NCBI RefSeq assembly: GCF_014947265.1
Contig: NZ_JADCNK010000006.1
Span: 124,001 to 188,000 of the forward strand
Length of the DNA: 64,000 nt
Direction of reading: 5' to 3'
Origin: Pedobacter sp014947265
GTDB lineage: Bacteria > Bacteroidota > Bacteroidia > Sphingobacteriales > Sphingobacteriaceae
Under the pieces are notes generated by a model. That model saw nothing but the letters and a program-made list of their open reading frames with translations, was not told the DNA's origin and did no database searches. A program made the position numbers and the translations under genes. This document shows, in pieces, positions 1 to 8,906 of the stretch; within the stretch, counting starts at the first letter, position 1; each line of letters begins with the position of its first letter.

Positions 1-1318
1 CAACAGAAACCAATAAAACCACTTTGTACTGTGCCGGTGTTGAAAGTTCTGTTTCTGCACCATCTTTAAACCACATGGCTACAATTACCCTAAAATAATA
101 ATAGAAGCCAACCAGCGCATTTAAAATCGCAAATGCAACAAGAAGGGTTTTATATTCGGTCATTACATTCAGGAACATTAAATATTTCCCTATAAAGCCC
201 GCAGTAAGCGGAATGCCCGCCAATGAAAGCATGGCTACGGTTAAACATAATGCTACTAATGGATTCCGTTTCGCCAAACCATTGAAATTTTCGAAGCTAT
301 CACTACCCGTCTTTTGTTTCACTAATATTAATACCGCAAAAGCGATAATTGATGCGAAGGTATAAGCCGCTGCATAAACCAACACATTATTGCCAGAATT
401 TTTGGTCAGTACAATCAGCGAAAACAACAGGTAACCCACATGGGAAATACTTGAGTATGCCAACATACGCTTGAAGTTCTTTTGGAACAGTGCAGTTACG
501 TTTCCGATGAATAAAGTTAAACAAACAATCACCATAAGTGGCGCAACCCAAAAATCATGAAGTGGCGCAAATGCACCAGCAAATAATCGTAAGAATGCAG
601 CAAAACCCGCAGTTTTAACCACGGTACTCATAAAAGTGGTGATTAAAGACGGAGCACCTTCGTATACATCCGGAGTCCAGAAGTGGAAAGGGGCAGCACC
701 AACCTTGAAACATAAACCAATCATCATCAGGATAACACCAGGATAAAATATTGGAGAAACTGTCTGACTGTTTACCAGATAAGCTTGTATTTTATCTAAA
801 TCAAATGAGCCTGAAGCGCCATAAATTAAGGTAATACCAAATAACAGGAAGCCTGTTGAGAAAGCTCCCATCAGGAAATACTTTAAAGAAGCTTCATTAG
901 AGGCAAAATCCTTTTTACGGATACCCGCCAGGATGTATAAACTCACCGACATGATTTCCAAACCCACAAACAGCATGGCCATATTTTTATAGGATACCAT
1001 CATAATCATTCCCGCAAGTGCGAAAAGAATTAAGGTATAATACTCGGCTATGTTATCGCTTTTGCTGTGAAAATAGTTCTGTGTTAATAAAAAGATTAAT
1101 AGTGTACCGATAATACAGATCCCAGAAAAGGCCAGGGCAAAATTATCCGTCTGCATCATTCCGAAATGAACAGCATTGCCGTTCCAGGCGCAGAAAGTAA
1201 ACCCCAATGCAGTAAGTAAGCCAACAACGGTAAGTGGTAGTAATGCTTTATTTGCCTTAAACAAACCTGCATAAAGCACTATAAAAGCTGTTATACTAAT
1301 GGTTATAATAATATTCAT
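1..1318 (-). CDS. nuoN: NADH-quinone oxidoreductase subunit N (partial, 3' end outside window)
   Basis: Last gene of the complex I operon, encoding an antiporter-like membrane subunit of the proton-pumping NADH:quinone oxidoreductase. The reading frame is open from an ATG at 1318 to the window edge (about 439 codons). NuoN is usually 450-480 residues, so only the C-terminal tail is missing. The translation is a run of hydrophobic helices, and the last visible residues read AQYKVVLLVSV, a typical NuoN C-terminal helix. It lies 3 bp downstream of nuoM. Identification rests on operon position, length and hydrophobicity. Confidence 0.93.
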   Translation of the reverse strand, partial: MNIIITISITAFIVLYAGLFKANKALLPLTVVGLLTALGFTFCAWNGNAVHFGMMQTDNFALAFSGICIIGTLLIFLLTQNYFHSKSDNIAEYYTLILFALAGMIMMVSYKNMAMLFVGLEIMSVSLYILAGIRKKDFASNEASLKYFLMGAFSTGFLLFGITLIYGASGSFDLDKIQAYLVNSQTVSPIFYPGVILMMIGLCFKVGAAPFHFWTPDVYEGAPSLITTFMSTVVKTAGFAAFLRLFAGAFAPLHDFWVAPLMVIVCLTLFIGNVTALFQKNFKRMLAYSSISHVGYLLFSLIVLTKNSGNNVLVYAAAYTFASIIAFAVLILVKQKTGSDSFENFNGLAKRNPLVALCLTVAMLSLAGIPLTAGFIGKYLMFLNVMTEYKTLLVAFAILNALVGFYYYFRVIVAMWFKDGAETELSTPAQYKVVLLVSV

Positions 1319-1321
1319 TGC

Positions 1322-2785
1322 TTAATTTACTGTGTTTAATTTTTGATTTACCTGTTCTAATAAATGTTGTACAGATGCCTCTGTTAAATGCAAAATTGGT
1401 TTTGGATAAACACCCAAAACAATAATCAGTGCACAAATTGTATAAAGAACCAATTTTTCAGTTCCTTTAATATCGGTGAAAGTGATGGTTAAGCTATTGG
1501 TTTCGCCGAGCATTACATTTTGATACATACGTAACATGTAAACTGCACCGAAGATGATGGTCAAACCAGCGATTGCAGCTGCCCAGATACCATAATTATA
1601 AACGCCCATCAGTAATAAAAATTCACCAATAAATCCGTTTGTTCCCGGTAAAGCAACTGTTCCTAACACGATAATTAAAAATGCAATGGCTAATTGAGGT
1701 GCTACCTTCGCAATTCCGCCCAACTCTTCAATTTTATTTGTTTTTACCCGGCTAAAGATGATATCTAAAACGAAGAATAAACCTACTACGTTAATACCGT
1801 GACTCAACATCTGCACCATAGCGCCCTGCATACCTTGCTGGTTGAACGCGAATATACCGGCTGCGATCAATCCAACGTGTGCAATTGATGAATAGGCTAC
1901 CAAACGTTTCGCATCTTTCTGCGTAAAAGCAATTAGCGAGGCATAAACAATACCAATAATCGACAAAATAATAACTAACTGTCCCCAGTCATGGACTCCT
2001 GATGGTACAATTGGCAATAACCACCTGATTACACCATAAATACCCATTTTCAACATAATACCCGATAACAACATCGTTCCCTGTGCTGGTGCCGCAGTAT
2101 AAGTATCAGGCTGCCAGGTGTGGAAAGGGAAAATAGGCATCTTAATGGCAAAAGCGATAAAGAACGCCCAGAAAATCCATCCCTGTTGTACACTATCTAA
2201 ATTTAAAGCGTAAAATGCCTGAATATCAAAATTGTGTGCCGGGTTTTGAAGATATAGGTAAATAATCCCCATTAACATAAATAATGAACCTGCAATGGTA
2301 TACACGAAAAATTTCATGTTGATGCGGATACGGTCTTTTCCGCCCCATATTGCACAGATGAAATAAATTGGTATTAATGCGGCTTCCCATCCGATATAAA
2401 ACAAGAAAGCATCCAATGCGGTAAATACCAATAATAAACCAGTTTGCATGAATAAAATCAGGGCATAAAATGCAGCAGGATTTTTATAATCGTGTTTATA
2501 GCTGGATAAGATGATGATCGGCACCAATAAATTGGTTAGCAATACCACCAATAGGCTAATGCCATCAATGCCCGCGTGGAAATTAATGCCCAGATCAGCA
2601 ATCCATGGCAGGTTAACCTCAAACTGGGTACTTGCATTTGGAATGAAATTACAGGCGATAACCAAAGCCAGCACCAAAGAAGCCACCGAAAATACGGTAG
2701 AAACGATTTTAGCCGACTTACCAGCAAATGCAGTAACAATTGCACCTACAAGCGGAATAAATATAAGTAGTAAAAGTTGTTCCAT
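1322..2785 (-). CDS. nuoM: NADH-quinone oxidoreductase subunit M
   Basis: Antiporter-like proton-pumping membrane subunit of complex I, 487 residues, which is the usual family length. It has about 14 predicted transmembrane helices. The conserved helix-5 glutamate is visible in IGWEAALIPIYF (E134), and the helix-7 lysine in AFAIKMPIFPFHTWQPD (K215); in this family both take part in proton translocation. The gene sits between nuoL (20 bp upstream) and nuoN (3 bp downstream) on the same strand and is presumably co-transcribed with them. Confidence 0.97.
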   Translation of the reverse strand: MEQLLLLIFIPLVGAIVTAFAGKSAKIVSTVFSVASLVLALVIACNFIPNASTQFEVNLPWIADLGINFHAGIDGISLLVVLLTNLLVPIIILSSYKHDYKNPAAFYALILFMQTGLLLVFTALDAFLFYIGWEAALIPIYFICAIWGGKDRIRINMKFFVYTIAGSLFMLMGIIYLYLQNPAHNFDIQAFYALNLDSVQQGWIFWAFFIAFAIKMPIFPFHTWQPDTYTAAPAQGTMLLSGIMLKMGIYGVIRWLLPIVPSGVHDWGQLVIILSIIGIVYASLIAFTQKDAKRLVAYSSIAHVGLIAAGIFAFNQQGMQGAMVQMLSHGINVVGLFFVLDIIFSRVKTNKIEELGGIAKVAPQLAIAFLIIVLGTVALPGTNGFIGEFLLLMGVYNYGIWAAAIAGLTIIFGAVYMLRMYQNVMLGETNSLTITFTDIKGTEKLVLYTICALIIVLGVYPKPILHLTEASVQHLLEQVNQKLNTVN

Positions 2786-2805
2786 TATTTAATTTTGAAC
2801 CCTTT

Positions 2806-4707
2806 TTATATGTAATAAAATGTATATGCAAGCAATGCGATGATACCAAATACCATCATAAATATATAGAAACCTACGTTTCCACTCTGTAACAAACGTA
2901 CACCTTTACTCGCTTCGTTTGTGCTCCATCCTAGTCCGTTCACAATTCCATCGATAAATTTATTATCGATAATCCTATAAAAGAATTTCGACAATGCATC
3001 TAAAGGTTTAGTGATGATGAAATCATAAATCTCATCAAGGTAGAATTTATTATAAGATAATTTTGCCAACGGTGAACGTGGCGCTTCATCAGCAACAGGA
3101 ACGCGTGCTCCCTGTACATATCTGGTGTAAGCAAATAATAAAGCTATTACAGCTGCTGCTACCGAAACACCCATTAACGAATATTCTGTAGTATGGCTTA
3201 AATCTAATTCGTGTTGTGCAACACCTGCTCCCGCTAGCCAATGTGCTAACCACTCGTTTCCACCAAAAACATGAGGAAGATTAATTGCTCCACCAATTGC
3301 AGCAAGTACAGCTAAGATGATTAAAGGTAAAGTCATCGCTGCTGGCGATTCGTGTATGTGGCTTTCCTCGTGATGTGTTCCACGGTACTTTCCAGAGAAA
3401 GTCAAAAACATCATTCTGAACATGTAAAATGCGGTTAAGAATGCGGTTAATACCCCTACTCCCCATAAAATCGGACTCGCCTGGAAAGCATGTGCTAAAA
3501 TTTCATCCTTAGAAAAGAAACCCGAGAACGGTGGTAAACCTGCAATGGCAATGGTACCAATCATCATGGTGGCAAAAGTAGTTTTAAGTTTCCGCCTTAA
3601 TCCACCCATGTGACGCATATCCTGCTCATGATGCATGGCATGAATAACCGAACCTGCACCCAAGAACAATAAAGCTTTAAAGAATGCGTGGGTTAATACA
3701 TGGAAAAACGAGCCTGTGTAAGCACCAACGCCAAGACCTAAAAACATATATCCCAATTGAGACACGGTTGAATAAGCCAATACTTTTTTAATATCAGTTT
3801 GTGTTAAGGCGATAATTGCTGCAACTAAAGCAGTTGCTGCACCTATAATGGCAATAATGTGCTGAGTAAGCGGCGCAAGATCGAACAATACGCTCGAACG
3901 GGCAATCATATAGATACCAGCAGTAACCATCGTTGCAGCGTGGATTAAAGCTGAAACTGGCGTTGGTCCGGCCATTGCATCTGGCAACCAGGTAAACAAA
4001 GGCAATTGAGCCGATTTACCGCAAGCACCGATAAATAACAAAATGGTGATTAAAACCAGCGTATCATTGCCTGGCAACATATTGGCTGCCTGAGGAAAAA
4101 CTTTAGCAAATTCTACACTACCAAAAGTGGTAAAGATTAAGAATACTCCTAGTAAAAAGCCTAAATCACCGATACGGTTCATTACAAAAGCTTTTTTAGC
4201 TGCTGATGCATAAGCATTATTGGTATACCAGAAACCGATTAACAGGTATGAGCATAAACCAACACCCTCCCAACCGATAAACATGACGATGTAGTTAGAA
4301 CCCAATACCAATAAAAGCATAAAGAACACAAAAAGATTCAGATAAGCGAAAAACTTACCAAACCCTGCATCATCATGCATATAGCTGGTTGAATATAAAT
4401 GGATCAGGAAACCAATTCCGGTGATGATCAAAAGCATGATTGAACTTAATGGATCAACCAGGAAAGATAATGGAATGTGTAATGCGCCTGCGCTAATCCA
4501 ATCGAATAAAAATACTTCGTGAGATCTTTGTGTATCGCCTTGTAAACTAAAGAAAATAACTACGCTGATGATAAAGGATGCCAAGATTACTCCGCTTCCA
4601 ATGATGCCAACAAGTCCTTTAGATAAAGAGTTTCTGCCTAGTCCATTAATTACAAACCCTAAAAAAGGAAGTAACGGAACCAACCAAATCAATTGTTCTA
4701 TTGTCAT
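2806..4707 (-). CDS. nuoL: NADH-quinone oxidoreductase subunit L
   Basis: Distal proton-pumping subunit of complex I, 633 residues. It has the antiporter fold with the conserved glutamate in FIGWEGVGLCSYLL (E147) and the motif TWLPDAMAGPTPVSALIHAA, both hallmarks of NuoL. The long C-terminal part should supply the lateral amphipathic helix that braces NuoM and NuoN. It lies 13 bp after nuoK and 20 bp before nuoM. Nothing unusual was seen in length or motifs. Confidence 0.97.
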   Translation of the reverse strand: MTIEQLIWLVPLLPFLGFVINGLGRNSLSKGLVGIIGSGVILASFIISVVIFFSLQGDTQRSHEVFLFDWISAGALHIPLSFLVDPLSSIMLLIITGIGFLIHLYSTSYMHDDAGFGKFFAYLNLFVFFMLLLVLGSNYIVMFIGWEGVGLCSYLLIGFWYTNNAYASAAKKAFVMNRIGDLGFLLGVFLIFTTFGSVEFAKVFPQAANMLPGNDTLVLITILLFIGACGKSAQLPLFTWLPDAMAGPTPVSALIHAATMVTAGIYMIARSSVLFDLAPLTQHIIAIIGAATALVAAIIALTQTDIKKVLAYSTVSQLGYMFLGLGVGAYTGSFFHVLTHAFFKALLFLGAGSVIHAMHHEQDMRHMGGLRRKLKTTFATMMIGTIAIAGLPPFSGFFSKDEILAHAFQASPILWGVGVLTAFLTAFYMFRMMFLTFSGKYRGTHHEESHIHESPAAMTLPLIILAVLAAIGGAINLPHVFGGNEWLAHWLAGAGVAQHELDLSHTTEYSLMGVSVAAAVIALLFAYTRYVQGARVPVADEAPRSPLAKLSYNKFYLDEIYDFIITKPLDALSKFFYRIIDNKFIDGIVNGLGWSTNEASKGVRLLQSGNVGFYIFMMVFGIIALLAYTFYYI

Positions 4708-4720
4708 TCTTATTATATAT

Positions 4721-5050
4721 TTACCACTTAAGGCGATTTAAAACATTAATATCTATCGATTTCGTATTGCGGTAAACCATTACAATAATCGCTAAGCCTA
4801 CTGCAACTTCTGCAGCTGCCAAAGCCATAATGAAGAACACGAAAACCTGTCCGGATGGGTCGTTGCTATGCACAGAGAACGCAGTTAAAAGTAAGTTAAC
4901 GGCATTAAGCATCAGCTCAACTGACATAAAAATTACGATGGCATTTCTACGGGTAAGTACACCTATTACGCCAATAGAAAAAATAATGGCACTTAAATAG
5001 ATGTAGTGGTTTAGCGGAACGCCCTGAAGTTGTGATGTTAAATTTTCCAT
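4721..5050 (-). CDS. nuoK: NADH-quinone oxidoreductase subunit K
   Basis: Small membrane subunit of complex I, 109 residues with three predicted helices. The two buried glutamates of the family are visible in FMSVELMLNAVNLLL (E45) and AAAEVAVGLAIIV (E81); in characterised NuoK these lie on the central proton axis. The start codon overlaps the last base of nuoJ, which suggests translational coupling. Confidence 0.96.
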   Translation of the reverse strand: MENLTSQLQGVPLNHYIYLSAIIFSIGVIGVLTRRNAIVIFMSVELMLNAVNLLLTAFSVHSNDPSGQVFVFFIMALAAAEVAVGLAIIVMVYRNTKSIDINVLNRLKW

Positions 5051-5553
5051 TATGCTTCTACCTCATCTCTTTTAGATAATAAAACGGCTCCAACCATTGC
5101 TGCCAATAGTAATAGAGATGACAATTCGAATGGCAATAAGAATGGCCCAAAAAGCTCCTTGCCCAGATTTTCTACCAATCCCAATCCTGGATTTTTCAAA
5201 ATTAATGGACTGGTAATACTTGCCGATTTTAAAGAACCAATTAAAGTTACTACCAAACACCCACCGGCAATTACGCCTACAATCTTGATCAATGGAGATT
5301 TACTTGGTTCGGTTTCGTTGTTCAGGTTAAGCAACATCAGTACAAATAGGAAAAGTACCATAATTGCCCCCATGTAAACAATAAAGTTTACTACTGCCAA
5401 AAACTGTGCATTTAAAAGCACATAGTGAACAGTGAAAGTAAAAAAGGTAAGGATTAAGTACAATACACTGTGGATCGGATTTTTTGCAAAAATCACCAGC
5501 AGCGAAAAGATGATACTTAATGTGGCTACGAAATAGAATACTTGTGTACTCAT
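5050..5553 (-). CDS. nuoJ: NADH-quinone oxidoreductase subunit J
   Basis: Membrane subunit of complex I, 167 residues with about five predicted helices. The segment VNFIVYMGAIMVLFLFVLMLL matches the strongly conserved third helix of NuoJ, which contains the pi-bulge region. The gene overlaps nuoK by one base. It is separated from nuoI by a 106-bp spacer that holds a small inverted repeat (GTTCGTGTC type), one of the larger gaps in the operon. Confidence 0.95.
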   Translation of the reverse strand: MSTQVFYFVATLSIIFSLLVIFAKNPIHSVLYLILTFFTFTVHYVLLNAQFLAVVNFIVYMGAIMVLFLFVLMLLNLNNETEPSKSPLIKIVGVIAGGCLVVTLIGSLKSASITSPLILKNPGLGLVENLGKELFGPFLLPFELSSLLLLAAMVGAVLLSKRDEVEA

Positions 5554-5659
5554 TAATTGTTTATTTATTTATGTTCTTATCTTTCGTTTCGTGAAGACAC
5601 GAACCGAGGCCTAATGGCTTTTCTTGTTTAGTCCTTAGACAGGCTCAGGATAACAATAA
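5554..5659. repeat. nuoI-nuoJ spacer with hairpin-forming repeat
   Basis: A 106-bp gap inside an otherwise tightly packed operon. It contains TCGTTTCGTGAAGACACGAA, an imperfect inverted repeat. A related sequence (GTTCGTGTCTCCATGAACC) is found at about 8250-8271, in the gap between nuoG and the ORF6N gene. Both look like copies of a short dispersed hairpin repeat. No coding capacity was seen. Confidence 0.45.
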
Positions 5660-6163
5660 TTATTTTTTCATTTCTAATGGTGCTTCTACCAGCTTATCTT
5701 TTCCGTAAATAAAATCTTTACGTAAATAATCAGCAGGTACAATCGGTCCATCTAAGTAAATTGCTTCTTTAGGGCAAGCTTCTTCACATAATCCACAGAA
5801 AATGCAGCGTAACATATTGATTTCGTAAGTTGCTGCATATTTTTCTTCGCGGTATAAATCTTTCTCCTCAGGTTTGCGTTCAGCGGCAATCATAGTAATG
5901 GCTTCAGCAGGACAAGATAAAGCACATAAACCACATGCAGTACAACGCTCTTTACCATTCTCATCACGTTTTAAAGAATGCATTCCTCTAAAGTTGGTAG
6001 AGAATTCGCGCTCTACTTCAGGATATCTTATAGTAGCCTCTTTTTTAAATAAGTGACTGATGGTAATGCCCATACCCTTAGCAATTGCTGGCAGGTACAT
6101 CCTTTCCATAAAGCTCAATGGCTTTTGTTCCAGTACTTTTTTCTTATTACTTAATGATTCCAT
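5660..6163 (-). CDS. nuoI: NADH-quinone oxidoreductase subunit I (two [4Fe-4S] ferredoxin domain)
   Basis: Peripheral-arm subunit of complex I carrying clusters N6a and N6b, 167 residues. Two CxxCxxCxxxC motifs are visible: C74, C77, C80, C84 (CTACGLCALSC) and C120, C123, C126, C130 (CIFCGLCEEAC). Each is followed by the usual proline, as expected for an 8Fe ferredoxin fold. It relays electrons from NuoG towards NuoB. The gene follows nuoH by 2 bp. Confidence 0.97.
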   Translation of the reverse strand: MESLSNKKKVLEQKPLSFMERMYLPAIAKGMGITISHLFKKEATIRYPEVEREFSTNFRGMHSLKRDENGKERCTACGLCALSCPAEAITMIAAERKPEEKDLYREEKYAATYEINMLRCIFCGLCEEACPKEAIYLDGPIVPADYLRKDFIYGKDKLVEAPLEMKK

Positions 6164-6165
6164 AA

Positions 6166-7203
6166 TTAAAACTTCTCAATAATCGCAATCACAACACCTG
6201 TTATTATAATATTGGCAATAGCCAAAGGTATTAAACCTTTCCAACCTAAATTCATCAATTGATCATAACGGAAACGAGGAATTGTCCAACGTACCCACAT
6301 AAAGAAAAAGATGAACGCACATATTTTAGCGAAGAAAACTGCTGTACCAAAAAGTGGTGCCCAGGTTGGGCCTAACCATACTGCCATCGAATCCATGCCA
6401 GGGTAATTATAACCACCCCAGTATAAAGCTGCCATTACAGCCGATGATACAAACATATTGATATACTCAGCAAATAGGTAAAAACCTAATTTCATTGAAG
6501 AGTATTCTGTATGGTAACCACCAATTAATTCTGTTTCACATTCAGGTAAATCGAATGGCGCACGGTTGGTTTCAGCAAATGAGCAAACCATAAAGATTAA
6601 AAATCCAAGTGGTTGATATAAAACATTCCATCTCCAGCCATGTTGCTGATCAACAATTTCTTTTAAGCTTAAGGTATTCGTCATTAAAAGCAAAGCGATG
6701 ATTGATAATCCCATTGCAATTTCATAACTGATATTCTGAGAAGCTGCACGGATGGCGCTCAACAAAGAATATTTGTTATTGGATGCCCAACCACCGATCA
6801 TTACACCATAAACGCCTAAAGAAACGACTCCGAAAATGTATAAAACACCAACATTGATATCCGCAACTTGTAAAGAAACTGTTTTGCCTGCAATTAAAAC
6901 AGGACTACCCCATGGAATAACTGCAGTACCGATACAGGCACAAAGTAAAGCCAAACCAGGGCCAGCAATAAATAAAAACCGGTTTGATGAGGTTGGAATA
7001 ATTTCCTCTTTCATAAACATTTTTAAGCCATCGGCCAATGGTTGTAAAATACCAAATGGGCCAGCTCTATCTGGTCCTAAACGATCTTGTAAATATGCAG
7101 CAACCTTACGTTCTGCATAAGTAGAATACATGGCAATAACTAAACTGATACCGAAAATTACAGCTACCAGGATAAATTTTTCTATAACAAAAGCGCTATC
7201 CAT
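6166..7203 (-). CDS. nuoH: NADH-quinone oxidoreductase subunit H
   Basis: Membrane subunit at the quinone-binding interface of complex I, 345 residues with about eight predicted helices. The family signature is plain: YAERKVAAYLQDRLGPDRAG near the N-terminus, and SFAETNRAPFDLPECETELI followed by GGYHTEYSSM in the middle, which line the quinone chamber and E-channel. The start overlaps the nuoG stop region by one base. Confidence 0.97.
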   Translation of the reverse strand: MDSAFVIEKFILVAVIFGISLVIAMYSTYAERKVAAYLQDRLGPDRAGPFGILQPLADGLKMFMKEEIIPTSSNRFLFIAGPGLALLCACIGTAVIPWGSPVLIAGKTVSLQVADINVGVLYIFGVVSLGVYGVMIGGWASNNKYSLLSAIRAASQNISYEIAMGLSIIALLLMTNTLSLKEIVDQQHGWRWNVLYQPLGFLIFMVCSFAETNRAPFDLPECETELIGGYHTEYSSMKLGFYLFAEYINMFVSSAVMAALYWGGYNYPGMDSMAVWLGPTWAPLFGTAVFFAKICAFIFFFMWVRWTIPRFRYDQLMNLGWKGLIPLAIANIIITGVVIAIIEKF

Positions 7204-8213
7204 TAGTATTTAACTGTTTTATGTAATTCAATTTCATTCGCAGCCTGTAACGCCTCATTTGGCTGAATTACGTGCAAAGGTTTCAATGTTTCGTAGTGGT
7301 TTGATGCAATTACCGAAGTATCATCAATGTGCGTTGGATGTTCAATTACCCAATCAGCAGTTGCTTTTTTATCGAAGCGGCAAGTATTGCAGATAAATTC
7401 TTCTACTTCTCCAAACTGGTCTTTACGGGCCGTAACACGTAAAACATCTGCTCCCTTGTACCAAAGGGTTACTTTACCGTTGCATTTTTCGTGATCGCAA
7501 TCGCGGTGTGCATCAACAGGTTTGGTAAACCAAACACGGTTTTTGAAACGGAAAGTTTTATCGGTTAAAGCACCTACAGGGCAAACATCGATTACATTTC
7601 CAGAGAAATCGTTATCAACAGCCTGGGTGATATAAGTAGAAATTTCGGAGTGATCGCCACGGTTTAAGATACCATGAACACGTTTGTTTGTAATCTGGTC
7701 GGCCGTGAAAACACAACGGTAACACAAAATACAACGATTCATGTGCAACTGGATCTTATCGCCTATATCGATACGCTCGAAAGTACGGCGTTCAAACTCA
7801 TAACGTGTTTTTTGCAAGCCATGTTCGTAGCCCAAATTCTGCAAATCGCACTCTCCTGCCTGGTCACAAACAGGACAGTCTAAGGGGTGGTTAATCAATA
7901 AAATCTCTACAACACCTGCGCGTGCTTCCAAAACTTCTGGTGAAGTAATGTTAAGCACTTCCATCCCATCCATTACGGTTGTGCGGCAAGAAGCCACCAA
8001 CTTAGGCATCGGGCGAGGATCTTTTTCCGAACCTTTTGTTACCTTAACGATACAGGTACGGCATTTGCCACCACTTCCTTCTAACTTAGAATAATAGCAC
8101 ATAGCTGGCGGAACAATATCCCCTCCGATCTGCCTTGCAGCATTCAGAATGGTTGTTCCGTTATCAACCTCTACTGTTATCCCATCTATCGTAACCTTAA
8201 CTTTTTCACTCAT
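7203..8213 (-). CDS. nuoG: NADH-quinone oxidoreductase subunit G (short form)
   Basis: Peripheral-arm iron-sulfur subunit of complex I, 336 residues. Visible ligands are the [2Fe-2S] cysteines C39, C51, C54 and C76; an N5-type site H109, C113, C116, C122 (HPLDCPVCDQAGEC); and an N4-type CILCYRC. The protein ends soon after a further cysteine-rich segment (CDHEKC and CNTC) and lacks the large molybdopterin-like domain of E. coli NuoG (about 900 residues). Short NuoG is, to my knowledge, usual in Bacteroidota, so I do not read this as truncation by mutation. Confidence 0.93.
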   Translation of the reverse strand: MSEKVKVTIDGITVEVDNGTTILNAARQIGGDIVPPAMCYYSKLEGSGGKCRTCIVKVTKGSEKDPRPMPKLVASCRTTVMDGMEVLNITSPEVLEARAGVVEILLINHPLDCPVCDQAGECDLQNLGYEHGLQKTRYEFERRTFERIDIGDKIQLHMNRCILCYRCVFTADQITNKRVHGILNRGDHSEISTYITQAVDNDFSGNVIDVCPVGALTDKTFRFKNRVWFTKPVDAHRDCDHEKCNGKVTLWYKGADVLRVTARKDQFGEVEEFICNTCRFDKKATADWVIEHPTHIDDTSVIASNHYETLKPLHVIQPNEALQAANEIELHKTVKY

Positions 8214-8282
8214 GGTTAATGATATTCTTTTATTTTTTTATCTCGCCCTGGTTCGTGTCTCCATGAACCAATTCTATTTATA

Positions 8283-8819
8283 TTATTTCTCTTTCGAGAT
8301 TTTATAACCAATTTCTTTCCTTGGCTGTGCTTTCTGTTCTAATATTTCATCAAAATATCTGAAAATAACTTCAATATTTTTATCTTGATTATCTACCTTC
8401 TTTTTTATTTTTTCTACCTCTAATCTTATTTCTGTATTACTTAAAACCATCGTTCTAAGCTGTACAAACACATCAATAATTTTAATACTTACTTCTACCG
8501 CCTGTTTACTTTTTAAAACGTTTGATAGTTGCAAAATACCATGTTCGCTAAATGCAAACGGAAGATACTTTGAGTGTTGTCCGTGTCTTAAGGTCGCAAA
8601 TTGCGACCTTAAGACTTCATTTTCTTCTTTTGTTAATTCGAACATAAAATGTTCAGGGAACCTTTCTATATTTCTTCGAACCTGTTCTTTTAATCGCTTA
8701 GTATCAACACCAAAGAGTTCTGCCAAATCAGAATCTAACATCACCTTAACCCCTCTAAAAAGATAAATTTTGTTTACAATTACCTCATTAGGAATTATTG
8801 ATGTCTCTTGTTTCGGCAT
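8283..8819 (-). CDS. ORF6N domain protein (DNA-binding, phage-type) inside the nuo operon
   Basis: 178 residues. The N-terminal half (VNKIYLFRGVKVMLDSDLAELFGVDTKRLKEQVRRN) matches the ORF6N/KilA-N-like domain of phage and mobile-element regulators. The C-terminal half is a predicted coiled coil (about 125-165) rich in Lys and Glu. Residues in LRSQFATLR are encoded by a perfect 31-bp palindrome. The gene is unrelated to respiration yet sits between nuoG and nuoF, on the same strand. It may be transcribed from the nuo promoter or from its own. Two related palindromes lie just upstream and could be autoregulatory sites (inference). Function is not established for the family. Confidence 0.8.
   Translation of the reverse strand: MPKQETSIIPNEVIVNKIYLFRGVKVMLDSDLAELFGVDTKRLKEQVRRNIERFPEHFMFELTKEENEVLRSQFATLRHGQHSKYLPFAFSEHGILQLSNVLKSKQAVEVSIKIIDVFVQLRTMVLSNTEIRLEVEKIKKKVDNQDKNIEVIFRYFDEILEQKAQPRKEIGYKISKEK
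8585..8615. repeat. Perfect 31-bp palindrome in the ORF6N coding sequence
   Basis: Two 15-base arms (8585-8599 and 8601-8615) around one central base are exact reverse complements; the core reads AAGGTCGCAA-A-TTGCGACCTT. It encodes the LRSQFATLR segment of the ORF6N protein. Diverged copies lie upstream of the gene at 8835-8859 and 8882-8900. Confidence 0.9.
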
Positions 8820-8834
8820 TTACAAGTTTATTTT

Positions 8835-8900
8835 CTAAGATCACAAATTGTGATCTTAGGTTTTAAATTAAATATTCAACTGATCGCAAATTGCGACCTT
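8835..8900. promoter_or_regulatory. Two palindromes upstream of the ORF6N gene resembling its internal palindrome
   Basis: 8835-8846 and 8848-8859 form perfect 12-base arms around one base (core AGATCACAA-A-TTGTGATCT). 8882-8900 reads GATCGCAAATTGCGACCTT, an imperfect copy of the palindrome inside the gene. Read on the minus strand both could encode RSQF-like peptides, so they are either decayed duplications of that gene segment or binding sites for the encoded protein. Operator function is inference. Confidence 0.55.
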
Positions 8901-8906
8901 ATGATT

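Noticed and set aside
7203..8213. NuoG much shorter than the E. coli protein, possible truncation
   Set aside because: The frame is clean, the iron-sulfur ligands are complete and, to my knowledge, short NuoG is the norm in Bacteroidota.
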